A stretch of DNA of 64,000 nucleotides from Paenibacillus hamazuiensis (GCF_023276405.1 NZ_JALRMO010000001.1:2728001-2792000); one strand, 5' to 3'; positions 17,070 to 26,539 are shown, counted from the first letter of the stretch. Numbers and translations: made by a program. The notes: generated from the sequence alone by a model not told the origin.

Positions 17070-17945
17070 GTGGGACCCGTCCGCAAAGCTTTTTTCGAGG
17101 ATCCTCTCTTCCCTTTCGAGCTCGTGTTCAAAGATACGAAAAGCCCGCAAAGCGAGCTGCCCGATCATCTCCACGACCGGTACGAAATCGTATATGTATA
17201 TTCCGGGAGCGGAACTTTTTTTATCAACCAATCCTTCTATGATATGAAAGCCGGCGACATCTTCATCATACCGGGCAATACGATACACCGGGCATTCCCC
17301 GATACGGACGATCCCGTCACCTCGACGGCTCTCTTCTTCGCCCCGGCATTCGCCCATTCCGACGCGCTGGACGACGCTTACTCCAGCCTGCACGTTTTCG
17401 AGATCGTCCGCAAACGCAAGCAGTTCAAGCTTGACTTACCTTCGCCGCCTCGCGGAAGGACAGAGGATATTTTGCAGGAAATGTCCGCCGAAATGACAGC
17501 CAAACAGCCCGGCCATCGTCACGCGGTTCGGCTGCTCCTTCATCGTTTGCTGCTCGTTCTCAATCGGTTCGCTCAGACCGATCTGCCGAAAGTTTCGGAT
17601 GGCATCCCAATCGGCCCCTCCTGGATGAATGAAAGCTTGCAGCATATCGACCGCCACCATGCCGAGCCCGGCCTCGGCCTCTCCGTTTTGGCTCAGCGGG
17701 CGGCCGTTACGGCATCGCATTTTTCACGCGTGTTCAAGCAGTTGACCGGGATGAAGGTGACCGACTACATTAACGCCAAGCGAATCGTTCATGCCAAGGA
17801 GCTGCTCGCCGGGTCCGACGACAGCATCGACACGATCGCCGCTCACTGCGGCTTTGAAAGCTTACCTTATTTTCACCGCACGTTCAAAGCTTTGGCGGGA
17901 TGCACCCCGGGCGTATACAGGCGGGAAATTCGCAGCAGGGAATAG
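17070..17945 (+). CDS. AraC-family transcriptional regulator
   Basis: About 291 residues from GTG 17070, which follows AGGAGG by 9 bases; the frame is open upstream to 17037 but that leader contains the ribosome site. The N-terminal cupin-like sensor domain shows LPDHLHDRYEIVYVYSGSGTF-type features, and the C-terminal 100 residues are an AraC double HTH (GLSVLAQRAAVTASHFSRVF and the second helix pair ending FHRTFKALAG). One-component sugar-responsive regulators of this layout usually control adjacent genes; the divergent dehydrogenase is the obvious target. Confidence 0.9.
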   Translation: MGPVRKAFFEDPLFPFELVFKDTKSPQSELPDHLHDRYEIVYVYSGSGTFFINQSFYDMKAGDIFIIPGNTIHRAFPDTDDPVTSTALFFAPAFAHSDALDDAYSSLHVFEIVRKRKQFKLDLPSPPRGRTEDILQEMSAEMTAKQPGHRHAVRLLLHRLLLVLNRFAQTDLPKVSDGIPIGPSWMNESLQHIDRHHAEPGLGLSVLAQRAAVTASHFSRVFKQLTGMKVTDYINAKRIVHAKELLAGSDDSIDTIAAHCGFESLPYFHRTFKALAGCTPGVYRREIRSRE

Positions 17946-17956
17946 CGGACGCGTCG

Positions 17957-18487
17957 TTATGGTGCCAACTCGAAGGCGTTGTTTTCGTTGATCACGATCG
18001 ATTCCGTTTCCTTGGCATCAACTCCGGTTCTTCTTACCCACCCTTTGGCGAGCAGCTTCGCCTGTCCGGAGCCCGCGACGATTTTGCCCATATAGATACG
18101 TTCGGAGCAGGTCTTGTTATTGCCGAAGTTCAAATGGTAAAACTCGGTGGCATTCGCCTTCAAGGTTAGGGGCGTCCCCGGAACGATGGTGGATTCCATG
18201 CCGGCATAGGAAGTTCCGCTCTCAAGAAACGAACTGCCGTTCTTTTGATACAAAAATAAAGTGACGTCGGTCGGCCGATCCGAAGCGTTGGACAATTGGA
18301 ACGAGAAATCAAACGCATTGTCGTTGCTGCAGAAGTTGTTCATCGGAATTTGAAAGGCCATTTCGCGAGGTGCGGTCCGGGCCTGCCCGCCGTCTACATC
18401 GGGCGCTTCGAGCGCCGCTGCGGGCAATACGAACACCATGCTGGCGGCTATGGCCGGAAGCAGAGCTCTTCTGAACAGTTGTTTCAT
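17957..18487 (-). CDS. Secreted protein of unknown function
   Basis: About 176 residues from ATG 18487, which follows GGAGG; a start at 18505 would only add six residues before the signal peptide. The N-terminus is a clear Sec signal (KQLFRR, hydrophobic stretch, cleavage near ALEA). The mature part looks like a beta-sandwich, with two cysteines (in NNFCSND and NKTCSER) that could form a disulfide. I do not recognise the family. It is convergent with the AraC gene, with only 11 bp between the stops. Confidence 0.7.
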   Translation of the reverse strand: MKQLFRRALLPAIAASMVFVLPAAALEAPDVDGGQARTAPREMAFQIPMNNFCSNDNAFDFSFQLSNASDRPTDVTLFLYQKNGSSFLESGTSYAGMESTIVPGTPLTLKANATEFYHLNFGNNKTCSERIYMGKIVAGSGQAKLLAKGWVRRTGVDAKETESIVINENNAFELAP

Positions 18488-18579
18488 TGCTGGTTTCCTC
18501 CCCAAATCTGTCTGACTAAATGATAGCGTCTGAAGCGCTATAATATAGACGCATGGATCCGAGGTTGGTTGCGGCGCCT

Positions 18580-19227
18580 CTAGGGCACTTGTGCCGGCTT
18601 TATAGCCGATTTAAGCATGACCCACTCGACGATCATCAGATCGAGGACAAGTCCGACCCACATATTCACATTGAGTATCTCATTAACCATCGCTTCTCTT
18701 CCGCCGGGCAAGGCAAAGCCGTGGAGAACGTAATACAGAAGCATTAACACGGGCACTAGCAGACGCGCGCTGACCGCCACCAACGTCATGCCGAAGCTGC
18801 GAATCATCCATCGCCGATGCTCCTCAAAATTTCGTTTTCTGGCGGCGACATACCCTTTCCAGCCTGTAAACAGCCAGGCCAAAGCCAGCACCAGGAACGC
18901 GATCGCTTTCGTATAATTTTCTATATAGAAAATTGTTCCGATCGCCAGCAGCCCGCTTACGAACACGCTGTATACGTAAACTTTGCCCACATTGCGATGC
19001 GTTTCAGGATTGCGGACGCGAATCCGGTCAATGAACTGGAGCAAGCCGGATACAAGCGCCACAAAAGCGAAAGCGATATGAGCGACCAGAAGCGGGTATT
19101 GCACGGCGGACGATGTAATCTCGATTCGGCTTTTCGCCGGATCCAGCGTAACATAAGGCGCCATAAACGGGATCATCACCCCGATCGAAACGATTGCCAA
19201 AACCCACCAGCTTTTCCGAAGTTTCAT
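18580..19227 (-). CDS. DUF2306-type membrane protein
   Basis: A 215-residue integral membrane protein with about six hydrophobic segments. The pattern HIAFAFVALVSGLLQF...R...HRNVGKVYVYSV and the later EEHRRWMIRSFG match DUF2306 family proteins, whose histidines may bind haem or metal; function is unknown. ATG 19227 is preceded by a weak GGGGGG-type site. It is monocistronic as far as can be seen. Confidence 0.75.
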   Translation of the reverse strand: MKLRKSWWVLAIVSIGVMIPFMAPYVTLDPAKSRIEITSSAVQYPLLVAHIAFAFVALVSGLLQFIDRIRVRNPETHRNVGKVYVYSVFVSGLLAIGTIFYIENYTKAIAFLVLALAWLFTGWKGYVAARKRNFEEHRRWMIRSFGMTLVAVSARLLVPVLMLLYYVLHGFALPGGREAMVNEILNVNMWVGLVLDLMIVEWVMLKSAIKPAQVP

Positions 19228-19321
19228 GATTCCGTCCCCCCTTCCCTTATCCTCCTATCAGCTTAGCCTTTAAATCGCAACAAACTCTAAACGATTTCTA
19301 AAAAAAGTGTAAAAAACGCAC

Positions 19322-22300
19322 TTAAGGAAAATTGTTGAATATAATTTTCGGCCTGTATCCGCTCATCTCGCTGTTCAAAATTTTGTCGACTGCCTGATGG
19401 ATGGCTATCGCCGTTTCATTCTCGTTAAAGCCGTAAATGCCGGAGCTTATATTGCAGAAAATAATTGCCGTCAGCTTATGATTGGCAGCTTCCTGAAGCA
19501 CGGATCGGACGCAGTCCTCGAGGACGGTCAGCGGCTGGCCGAGACGGTTATCCGGGCCGACTGTATGAATGATCCGATGGATGCCGTCTCCGGTCAGTTG
19601 GCCGCCTGTCGTCGACATCGCTTTGCCTTGGCCTTTATCCCAATACTTGGAATTGCCCTCATCCTGCAACCATGCTTGAGCCTCATCCGTAATACCCGCT
19701 CCCGCAACTTCATGGATCGCACCGTCAATGCCGCCACCACCTTTTAGCGATGCATTCGCTGCGTTGACAAGTCCCACGCGATCCGTATCCGGTTTGAGCG
19801 ACGGGTCGATATCGGTCAAACTGAACGGAATCGCCACTTGCTCGACAGTTCCGAACAACGAATCGCTGAATACGGTCACGATATTCGGAATCGGCTGCCG
19901 TTTGTACAGTTCACCCGTATAAGGGGCGGCTTTTGATGCGGTCGAAGCTTGTTTTTTAACGGACGAGCCCGACATGACAAAGCCCGATTCCCGCCATTCG
20001 CCGTGTTGAATAAATTCCTCCGCATCCATTAAATTGAACGCGCCTTTGTCCGTCGTAAAGGCGCTCCAATGAACCGAGTTGCGGTTCATCATGCCGGCTA
20101 CAATAGGCCGTGGCTGCGATGCGTTGTACACCTCCAAAAACTTATCGCGCAATCTTTCATTGTCTTGAAGAAGGTTCATGATCGTTCCGGGATCCGCAGC
20201 CCTAAACGTAATTCGCTCGGGGTTCGCTCCCGGGTCGTCGATAAGCCCACGCTGTATCAGCGTTTGAAGCTCTGCCGCTGTGAAAAATGCCGCCCGCTCC
20301 CCTTCCTGTTCATCCAGAATCATTTCGTGTTCCTCCCGCACGCGGATATCCGCCGTTTTCCCGGTTATCCGGTAACGATAGTACCGATCGTAAAGAGTCA
20401 GAAACCGCCTTTTTAAATCCTCGGGCAGATTGTTCAGCGCTTCCTGCACCTGCCCGCGATCCATCAGCCGGAAATAGATGCGAGGATTTTCCGTATCCAT
20501 CGGAACGCCTTCTATGACGTTGGCTGCATCGGATCGCAGCAGCCCGATCTCCTCTTCGGTAAACGCAACCTCCGCGCCATTGTTCACCGTATGCCCCTGA
20601 CCATCTCCGTCCGTAAACGTGTAATTCACGGCGGCGCTACCCGCCTCTCCGCCACCCATATCGAGGCCGAACGGAGTCGATATCGCCAGGTGAATGCCGA
20701 AGTGCCGGGCCAATGCTTGCAGCTCGGGCGCCCCTCCCCAAGTGTATTCCTGCTCCATATGGCCCAGGTACATTTCCTTTCCGACTTCGATAAACCATAC
20801 GCTGAGCGCTTGTTTTTTCTCGTTCAAAAAATCTTTTAGCCGTTCGTCCAGGCTCTGGGGAGGCGGGTCCGACAACGCCTCCTCGCGCTCCATAAATTCG
20901 TTTAGAGCGTCGAGGGTTACCTCCTCCAGACGCTGTACGCCAGGCGAATTCGGATCCCGGAACAAATCCCCGCTTGCTCCCTGCGGAATAAGCCCGAGCC
21001 CGCTTCTTACCTTGTTTTCCAATGTAGCGAGCAGATCAAGCCGTATAGATTCGATCAAGCCGTCATTCCTCCGCAGCGCTCCCACGGCGAGCTGTCGAAT
21101 GACCGGCTCAAATCGCTGCTGCAGCCCGCGCGAAGCGGTTCGAAGATGCTGATCAATCGCCTCTTCGCCATACTCCGAAACGAGCTTCGTCAGCTCGTCT
21201 GCGGAAATTGCGTTCGGGATATAATAATTGAGCCGCTCCAGCACGTACGGCTCCGACAGGCAGCCTTGACGGATAAGTCCGATCAAAGACAAGCCGAAGC
21301 CGTTAAAGGCGCAGTTGTTATCCCCGACGGTTTCCCATTTCAGGAACGCATCCGTAGGAAGCGCCCCTTTCGTATTCATCGAGAAAGAAGAGTCGACGGC
21401 ATCTTTTGGCTCCGTCCCAAAACTTCCGTGGAAGCCGCCTCCTCCGTATATCGCTCTGGTTTGGTTCGACTTCGCCGCACGGGCGATCAGGGCGTGCACG
21501 TTCGCCACGCTTTCGTTATAAATCGGTTCGAAGTAAGGTTTATCCGCCAAAGCCTGGGCTTGATCGTAGAACTTGTTCAACAGCTCGTTGAACGATGAAA
21601 GATTTCCCGCTTCCAGCTGCTGCTTCATACGTGTGGTAAGCACCTTGAAATAAAATCTGACATTTGCCTCAGGACCGTTATTCTCGAGTTCTTCACGATC
21701 GAATTCGATCAGGCTGTCCGGTTCGTACGCCATGCTGAGAAACGTTTTGACCATCGCGGTCAGACGATCCTTGTTCTCCTCCGTTATTCCCTCCTCCTCT
21801 TCTTGGGATAATGCCGCAAGCTGCTGAAGAATGGCATTGATCAAATAATGCATAGGTTTCTTTTCCGTCCAGGTGACTTTTTTCAAAATCGATATCACCT
21901 TCTTGTTTTGCAGCTTTTCGTCCGTAGCCGCTCCTTTGTCGCTCATCGCATTGTAATTTTTGAATTTATCGGAAGGGGATAAATTCGTTGCCTGGTTGAC
22001 CATCATATTCAAAATGCCCATCGGAAAGCTGCGGACGGTTTCCACGATGTGGTAAACCCGCTTCAGTCCGCCGAGCCGGTCAATGGCGCTGCGGTACGCG
22101 GCCAGCGGCTTGTAATAATCATTTTCCAAACTGGATGCCTTACGGTTTGATATGGATTCGACGGCGTCCGCAAGCTGCTCGAAGTCAGCCAAATGCTCCA
22201 GCAGCTGCTTCATGCTCTCCACTTCCCCGAAAGACAAATCGGCCATAAAGGCGAGGCTGTTCTCCCCGGCCTTTTTATTTTTTGCCAAATTGGTTATCTT

Positions 22301-24574
22301 TTGCTGTTCGACGGTGACGGGCTCGCCCTCTTCTTCCGCCGCTTTCAACACTTTTAATGCCTTGACCTGCTCTTGCAGCAAATTTTTTCCCGTTTTGAAC
22401 AAATGCCCGATCGGGTGGAACACGTCACTTGCAATATCTCGGTATTCCCCGAAATCTTTATCGTAGATCGTGCTGGCCCGTTCGGAGTCGATCACCAGCT
22501 TATAAAAGGGATGGTACGGATCCGAGGTCAGCTCCAGTCCTTTGCGCAGGTTCGCCACATGCTTAACCGCCGTAGCCTTATTCGGATCTGCGTTGGCCTC
22601 GAACATTTCAAGGAACGTTTCATCCTTGAGCATTTCGTCCTCCAACACCCGCAGATGCCCTTGGGCGGCGGCCTTGTCGATCAGCCAAGTCTCAAATTCG
22701 TTAAACTTTATGGGGCGCTTGGCATGCTTCGGCTTATCTTGCCCGGTCTCCGACAAATCCATCGGTTTGGATTCGCTTGCATTCATGCCGTAATGCACGC
22801 GCATCAGCTTTTCGAACATGCGTTCGACCGCCTTGAATTCGGGCCAAGCGAAGATTGCATTCAAGTACGGGTTGTCCGCCAGCCTCCGGCTGACATGCCG
22901 GTCCATCTCCTCACGGTCGCCGCGCTGCTCCAGCGCGAACTGCCGAGCTCCTTTCTTTTCGTAAGTTTTGGTGGCCGCTTTCTCCCAGTCTCCCCCCAGT
23001 TCACGGGCAATCTCTACCGGGGACATGGACCCGACTTGTTCATCCGGTTCCGCCCCGCCAGATGAAATCGTCTCGTCGTCCATGGCTGAAACGGGTTTGT
23101 TTTTATCCCTTAGCTTGTTATAAAATACGTCCAGCGAATCGCGCAGGCCGACAAGCACTTCATGCCCCGAAGCGTCGATCATCAGCTCGTTAATGATCGT
23201 TTGCGAAGCGACAAGCTTGTACTGTTTGCCGTATAAAAATTGGTAGCCGTCCGATTTGCCGGAAGCTCCTTCAAAGTTCATGACATTTTTTACCGTTAGT
23301 GCTTCGACCGCTTCCTTCACGGAAATGTCTTTGCGGGTCAATGCCTTTTCCAGCAAAACGGTGTTAATCGCTCCTCCGGCCAACCGGCGTCCTGCCTCCA
23401 GCCGCCAAAGCTGGTTCATTTGCCAGCCGACCGTTCGAATCTGCTCCCTCTCTTCAGCGCTGACCTCGGTTTCCGGAATATCGTTTACAATGTCGGTAAA
23501 AACGGCAAACGAGGGGGCGGCAACAAGCCTCAACAGCAAATGTCCCGCCTGGTTCGCTTTTTTAAGTTCGCCGAATACGGCAAGAAGGTTTGCCCGAATG
23601 TCGTCGTAGGTGCCGCCGGGCAGTATGGATTCTCCCAAATTAAAAAATGCCAGCTTCGAATTGCGGGTATACCGGCTAATGTTCTTAGGCGGCTTATCGC
23701 TGTCCGCATGCAGCTTCTGGTACTCCCACAGCGTCTTGATGGCGCCGAGTGCACTGTTGATCGATTCCGGCACCGGAACCTGTTCGTCCAAAAACTCCTC
23801 CATCGCTTTTTGAAAAATATCCCGCATCAGCTTCAGCAGCTTGGTCTGGTCGTAGTCCTTGTCCGGCATAAGCGGCTTCGAGCCGATCTCCCCGTCCGGC
23901 AATTGGGCCTTTCGGTATTCGATCCGTTTCTTTTTAGTATGGCGCGGATTATCGCCTTTCTCATCTTGGGGCTCGCCGTAATTCTCTCCCTGAGTCTCCG
24001 AATCGCTCCCCCGCTTCCGTTTGAGGCTTCCTCCGTCGGCTGCCGTATTTGCAGATTCCTCTACCCGGTTTTCTTCGGTTCCGGAGTCCTCCCTTCGATT
24101 TTCTTCGGTTGCGGAAAATAATCGAAGCAGCACCTCATCGGTTATTTGGAACGCGGCTGTCTCGGCTTCCTCCTGCATGCTTTCGCCCTTCGGCTGCGTT
24201 TCCTTCTCCGGTTTTATAAATTCCGCAGCTATCAAACGCTGCAAAAAATCGAGCAAGTCGTCGTCCACCCGAACCCATTCCTTCTTCATCTGGATCGGTT
24301 TCCGCTGTGCAGGCGCAGCGAGGGCTGCCCCGGCAAGAGGCCTCCGCTCTGCATTCCTGCCGGCGCCTCTGCCAGCGGCAAGCAATAAGGCGAGCTCCCT
24401 GTTCCCGAGCAGGGACTGGAGCTGAGCCACCTGACCATATGTTAGCGATTCGGGGGTTGTCAGCATGCTTTGCAGAACGTTCTGCAAATTTGTCGACGGT
24501 TGTTCCGCAGCCGGCTGATGCCGTTTGCCTTGGCCCGGCAATACCGCGGTCCGGGAAGGAGTTTCTTTAGGCAT
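19322..24574 (-). CDS. Giant OTU-like protease / macro-domain protein (putative effector or toxin)
   Basis: 1750 residues from ATG 24574, with GGAGG 7 bases upstream. Residues 48-65 contain QLQSLLGNRELALLL, like the LQ-x-x-x-GNR leader seen on many bacterial toxin and injection-system cargo proteins. Around 185-217 are basic clusters KRKR and KKKR in a charged low-complexity stretch. Residues about 230-1060 are helical and unrecognised. From about 1078 an OTU-like cysteine protease appears: Cys1088 in GDNNCAFNG, the core segment YTWGGAPELQALARHFGI near 1277-1294, and a candidate catalytic histidine His1502 in NRNSVHW. The 190-residue spacing between Cys loop and core recalls Legionella LOT-type deubiquitinases. 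Residues about 1560-1750 are a MacroD-like macro domain: VNAAN at 1603-1607, GGGGID ending at Asp1617, SSGIYGF later. There is no signal peptide or TM segment. It stands alone, with no immunity gene or secretion apparatus beside it. Confidence 0.75.
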   Translation of the reverse strand: MPKETPSRTAVLPGQGKRHQPAAEQPSTNLQNVLQSMLTTPESLTYGQVAQLQSLLGNRELALLLAAGRGAGRNAERRPLAGAALAAPAQRKPIQMKKEWVRVDDDLLDFLQRLIAAEFIKPEKETQPKGESMQEEAETAAFQITDEVLLRLFSATEENRREDSGTEENRVEESANTAADGGSLKRKRGSDSETQGENYGEPQDEKGDNPRHTKKKRIEYRKAQLPDGEIGSKPLMPDKDYDQTKLLKLMRDIFQKAMEEFLDEQVPVPESINSALGAIKTLWEYQKLHADSDKPPKNISRYTRNSKLAFFNLGESILPGGTYDDIRANLLAVFGELKKANQAGHLLLRLVAAPSFAVFTDIVNDIPETEVSAEEREQIRTVGWQMNQLWRLEAGRRLAGGAINTVLLEKALTRKDISVKEAVEALTVKNVMNFEGASGKSDGYQFLYGKQYKLVASQTIINELMIDASGHEVLVGLRDSLDVFYNKLRDKNKPVSAMDDETISSGGAEPDEQVGSMSPVEIARELGGDWEKAATKTYEKKGARQFALEQRGDREEMDRHVSRRLADNPYLNAIFAWPEFKAVERMFEKLMRVHYGMNASESKPMDLSETGQDKPKHAKRPIKFNEFETWLIDKAAAQGHLRVLEDEMLKDETFLEMFEANADPNKATAVKHVANLRKGLELTSDPYHPFYKLVIDSERASTIYDKDFGEYRDIASDVFHPIGHLFKTGKNLLQEQVKALKVLKAAEEEGEPVTVEQQKITNLAKNKKAGENSLAFMADLSFGEVESMKQLLEHLADFEQLADAVESISNRKASSLENDYYKPLAAYRSAIDRLGGLKRVYHIVETVRSFPMGILNMMVNQATNLSPSDKFKNYNAMSDKGAATDEKLQNKKVISILKKVTWTEKKPMHYLINAILQQLAALSQEEEEGITEENKDRLTAMVKTFLSMAYEPDSLIEFDREELENNGPEANVRFYFKVLTTRMKQQLEAGNLSSFNELLNKFYDQAQALADKPYFEPIYNESVANVHALIARAAKSNQTRAIYGGGGFHGSFGTEPKDAVDSSFSMNTKGALPTDAFLKWETVGDNNCAFNGFGLSLIGLIRQGCLSEPYVLERLNYYIPNAISADELTKLVSEYGEEAIDQHLRTASRGLQQRFEPVIRQLAVGALRRNDGLIESIRLDLLATLENKVRSGLGLIPQGASGDLFRDPNSPGVQRLEEVTLDALNEFMEREEALSDPPPQSLDERLKDFLNEKKQALSVWFIEVGKEMYLGHMEQEYTWGGAPELQALARHFGIHLAISTPFGLDMGGGEAGSAAVNYTFTDGDGQGHTVNNGAEVAFTEEEIGLLRSDAANVIEGVPMDTENPRIYFRLMDRGQVQEALNNLPEDLKRRFLTLYDRYYRYRITGKTADIRVREEHEMILDEQEGERAAFFTAAELQTLIQRGLIDDPGANPERITFRAADPGTIMNLLQDNERLRDKFLEVYNASQPRPIVAGMMNRNSVHWSAFTTDKGAFNLMDAEEFIQHGEWRESGFVMSGSSVKKQASTASKAAPYTGELYKRQPIPNIVTVFSDSLFGTVEQVAIPFSLTDIDPSLKPDTDRVGLVNAANASLKGGGGIDGAIHEVAGAGITDEAQAWLQDEGNSKYWDKGQGKAMSTTGGQLTGDGIHRIIHTVGPDNRLGQPLTVLEDCVRSVLQEAANHKLTAIIFCNISSGIYGFNENETAIAIHQAVDKILNSEMSGYRPKIIFNNFP

Positions 24575-24712
24575 ACACAGGCCTCCTTCGTAGCTATGTT
24601 TCGTTCCATCAGGTACATATTCTCCAAGCTACGCCGTTTCCCTTCACGCGCCTTAAGTCGCACAAACGGCGGCTGCTGTTCGCAGGCCGCCGTTCATTAC
24701 TTGTATGAGACG

Positions 24713-25147
24713 TTACCGTACCGGTACTCCCGCGGGCACCGGCTGCTGCCACACCTGAAACTTGTTGCCGTCCGGATCCTTGAAATTGAGCTGCAGGCCG
24801 CAGCCGCCTTCGTCCCGCACTTCCTGCTCCACCCACACGCCCGACTCGCGAAGCGATTCATCCAGCGCGCGAATGTCGTCCGTTTCGAAGCAAATCGGAA
24901 ACATTTCAAACGGCGATCCGTCTTCCGTCCAGGCGGTCGTCGTAAAATGCAGCGGGTGTCCGTCCGGGCTCGGCAGCAGGAAAAGCCACTGTCCGCTGTC
25001 CATGATCATGATGGCTCCCCGCCCCGGCTGTACCGGGGAACGCAGCTTCAGGCCGAGCACGCGTTCATACCATGCGGCCGATGCGGCAACGTCCGTCACC
25101 GGCAAGTAAGCGCATTCGATGCGCTTTAACAATGCTTTCTTTTTCAT
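24713..25147 (-). CDS. VOC (glyoxalase/bleomycin-resistance fold) family protein
   Basis: A 144-residue single-domain VOC protein with two beta-alpha-beta-beta-beta modules. The first is CAYLPVTDVAASAAWYERVLGLKL; the second ends LNFKDPDGNKFQVWQ with a metal-ligand-type Glu/His pattern. The start ATG 25147 follows GGAGAGGG. Members act as dioxygenases, isomerases or resistance binders, and the specific role cannot be told. A hairpin at 24665-24694 lies downstream but lacks a T-run. Confidence 0.85.
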   Translation of the reverse strand: MKKKALLKRIECAYLPVTDVAASAAWYERVLGLKLRSPVQPGRGAIMIMDSGQWLFLLPSPDGHPLHFTTTAWTEDGSPFEMFPICFETDDIRALDESLRESGVWVEQEVRDEGGCGLQLNFKDPDGNKFQVWQQPVPAGVPVR

Positions 25148-25330
25148 GGGAAACCCTCTCCTTTATAAAGGATTTGCGCAAACCCTCCTTGTGACAGATC
25201 TCCTCTATTAAACGAACGGCCGCGGCGAATCCATACACCTCGTTGATTTTACGGCTCAAAAATGATGGAACAGATTTTTATTGGACTAAAAGACTCCCCA
25301 AATCGTGGAGTCTCCAAGAAAATCATGCAC

Positions 25331-26299
25331 CTAATTCCCATTCTCCAAATATGCAAGTTGCTCGCCCGTAAAATGAACCCGATCCGCAAGCATGCATTCG
25401 TGCAGTTGTTCGCGGGTGTAACACCCGACGATCGGAATCGTTGAAAACGGTTGCGATAAAAGATAACCTAACACCACTTGGGTGACGGTTAAGGAGTACT
25501 CCGCCGCAAACTGGCGGACCCGCTGCAGCCTCCCGCGATTTACCTCCGTACGGTAATGCGGTTTGATTTGCCCGTCATCAAACGACAGCGCCCCCGATGC
25601 CAATTTGGTAAACAGTCCCTGTGCCTGGGATGAATAAGGGACGGCGGTCAGACCGGTTTCAAGATGAAGCTGCTTAGACTCGCTGTCCATGGTAACCAGC
25701 GTGGGATCGCCCAACTGCGTTCGGTCCGCCTCCGCAAGGCTCCACATCATCTGGTTCCCGGAAAAACCTTGAATCCGATGCGCAGCTGCATACTGCTGAG
25801 CTTCCCGGATGCGGGCGGCGGTCCAGTTGGAGCAGCCGAAGTAGCGGATTTTGCCGGCCTTCACCTGACCGTTTAACGTTTCCAAAATTTCTCCGATCTG
25901 CCGGTTCGTGTCGTCCCGATGAAGCCAATACAGGTCGATCGTATCCACCTGCAGCCGCTGCAGGCTGTCGTCCAAATCTTGGACGATTTCTGCCGGCGAC
26001 AGCCTCGGAACGTTCATCGTCTCCAGCCGGGGATGCGCTCCTTTGGTGGTGACGATCAGCTTATGCCGGTTGTTTCTCGATTTCATCCACCTGCCAATCG
26101 TTTTCTCGCTGACGCTCGGTTCGACCGGAAGCCAGTTGGCATATACCTCGGCCGTATCGATCATATTTCCGCCAAGATCGGTATACTCGTCCATCAGCCT
26201 GAACGACTCTTCCTCATTCAGCTTGCTGCCCAAAGCGACGCCGCCAAGCGAAATCGAGGAGCTAACCAATTCCGTTCCGGTAATCTTCGTCCGTTTCAT
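25331..26299 (-). CDS. Aldo/keto reductase
   Basis: A 322-residue aldo/keto reductase. The catalytic tetrad is visible: Asp48 and Tyr53 (MIDTAEVYANW), Lys86 (TTKGAHPR) and His127 (YWLHRDD). NADPH-dependent reduction of a carbonyl is expected. The frame is open upstream to 26416, but the extra 39 residues are the tail of a decayed acetyltransferase gene. The start is set at ATG 26299 because it overlaps the ancestral acetyltransferase stop (ATGA) and begins MKRTKITGTEL, the normal family N-terminus; GGAG lies 11 bases upstream. Confidence 0.88.
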   Translation of the reverse strand: MKRTKITGTELVSSSISLGGVALGSKLNEEESFRLMDEYTDLGGNMIDTAEVYANWLPVEPSVSEKTIGRWMKSRNNRHKLIVTTKGAHPRLETMNVPRLSPAEIVQDLDDSLQRLQVDTIDLYWLHRDDTNRQIGEILETLNGQVKAGKIRYFGCSNWTAARIREAQQYAAAHRIQGFSGNQMMWSLAEADRTQLGDPTLVTMDSESKQLHLETGLTAVPYSSQAQGLFTKLASGALSFDDGQIKPHYRTEVNRGRLQRVRQFAAEYSLTVTQVVLGYLLSQPFSTIPIVGCYTREQLHECMLADRVHFTGEQLAYLENGN

Positions 26300-26539
26300 T
26301 TCAGCAACAACTCCATTCTTCGGGTTTCGTGTCCTTAGCCCCATCGCTTCGTATAATTGGATCGCATCCGTATTAAATTCGGCGACATTGAGCTCACTCA
26401 TATCCGCAACTTTCACTTTGCATACTCGGCCTCGCTATAAAAGTCAGCGCTTACAGAAGATCCGGCCGCGCCGCCGCAAATCGATCAACGCCGCAGCGTC
26501 GTCCATCCGGGCTTCCCTGATCCGTCTGCCCATCGGCAT
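26296..26539 (-). pseudogene. GNAT acetyltransferase remnant with internal deletion
   Basis: Reading from ATG 26539 the first 31 codons give IREARMDDAAALIDLRRR, a typical GNAT N-terminus, then stop at 26444. A little downstream the stretch LNVAEFNTDAIQLYEAMGLRTR (roughly 26320-26395) is a typical GNAT C-terminus. After a further one-base shift, MELLLK plus TGA ends exactly on the ATG of the reductase. So about 100 central codons are missing. The gene was once translationally coupled to the reductase. Confidence 0.7.

Noticed and set aside
24665-24694. GC-rich hairpin downstream of the VOC gene
   Set aside because: Good 9-bp stem but no T-run on either strand, so not listed as a terminator.
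25065-25259. 64-codon minus-strand frame overlapping the start of the VOC gene
   Set aside because: No good ribosome site and no recognisable family; it overlaps the supported VOC start. Possibly a relic, but too weak to call.
25440-25460. cre-like sequence (TGAAAACGGTTGCG)
   Set aside because: Lies inside the aldo/keto reductase coding region and departs from the consensus at the end; not a convincing CcpA site.
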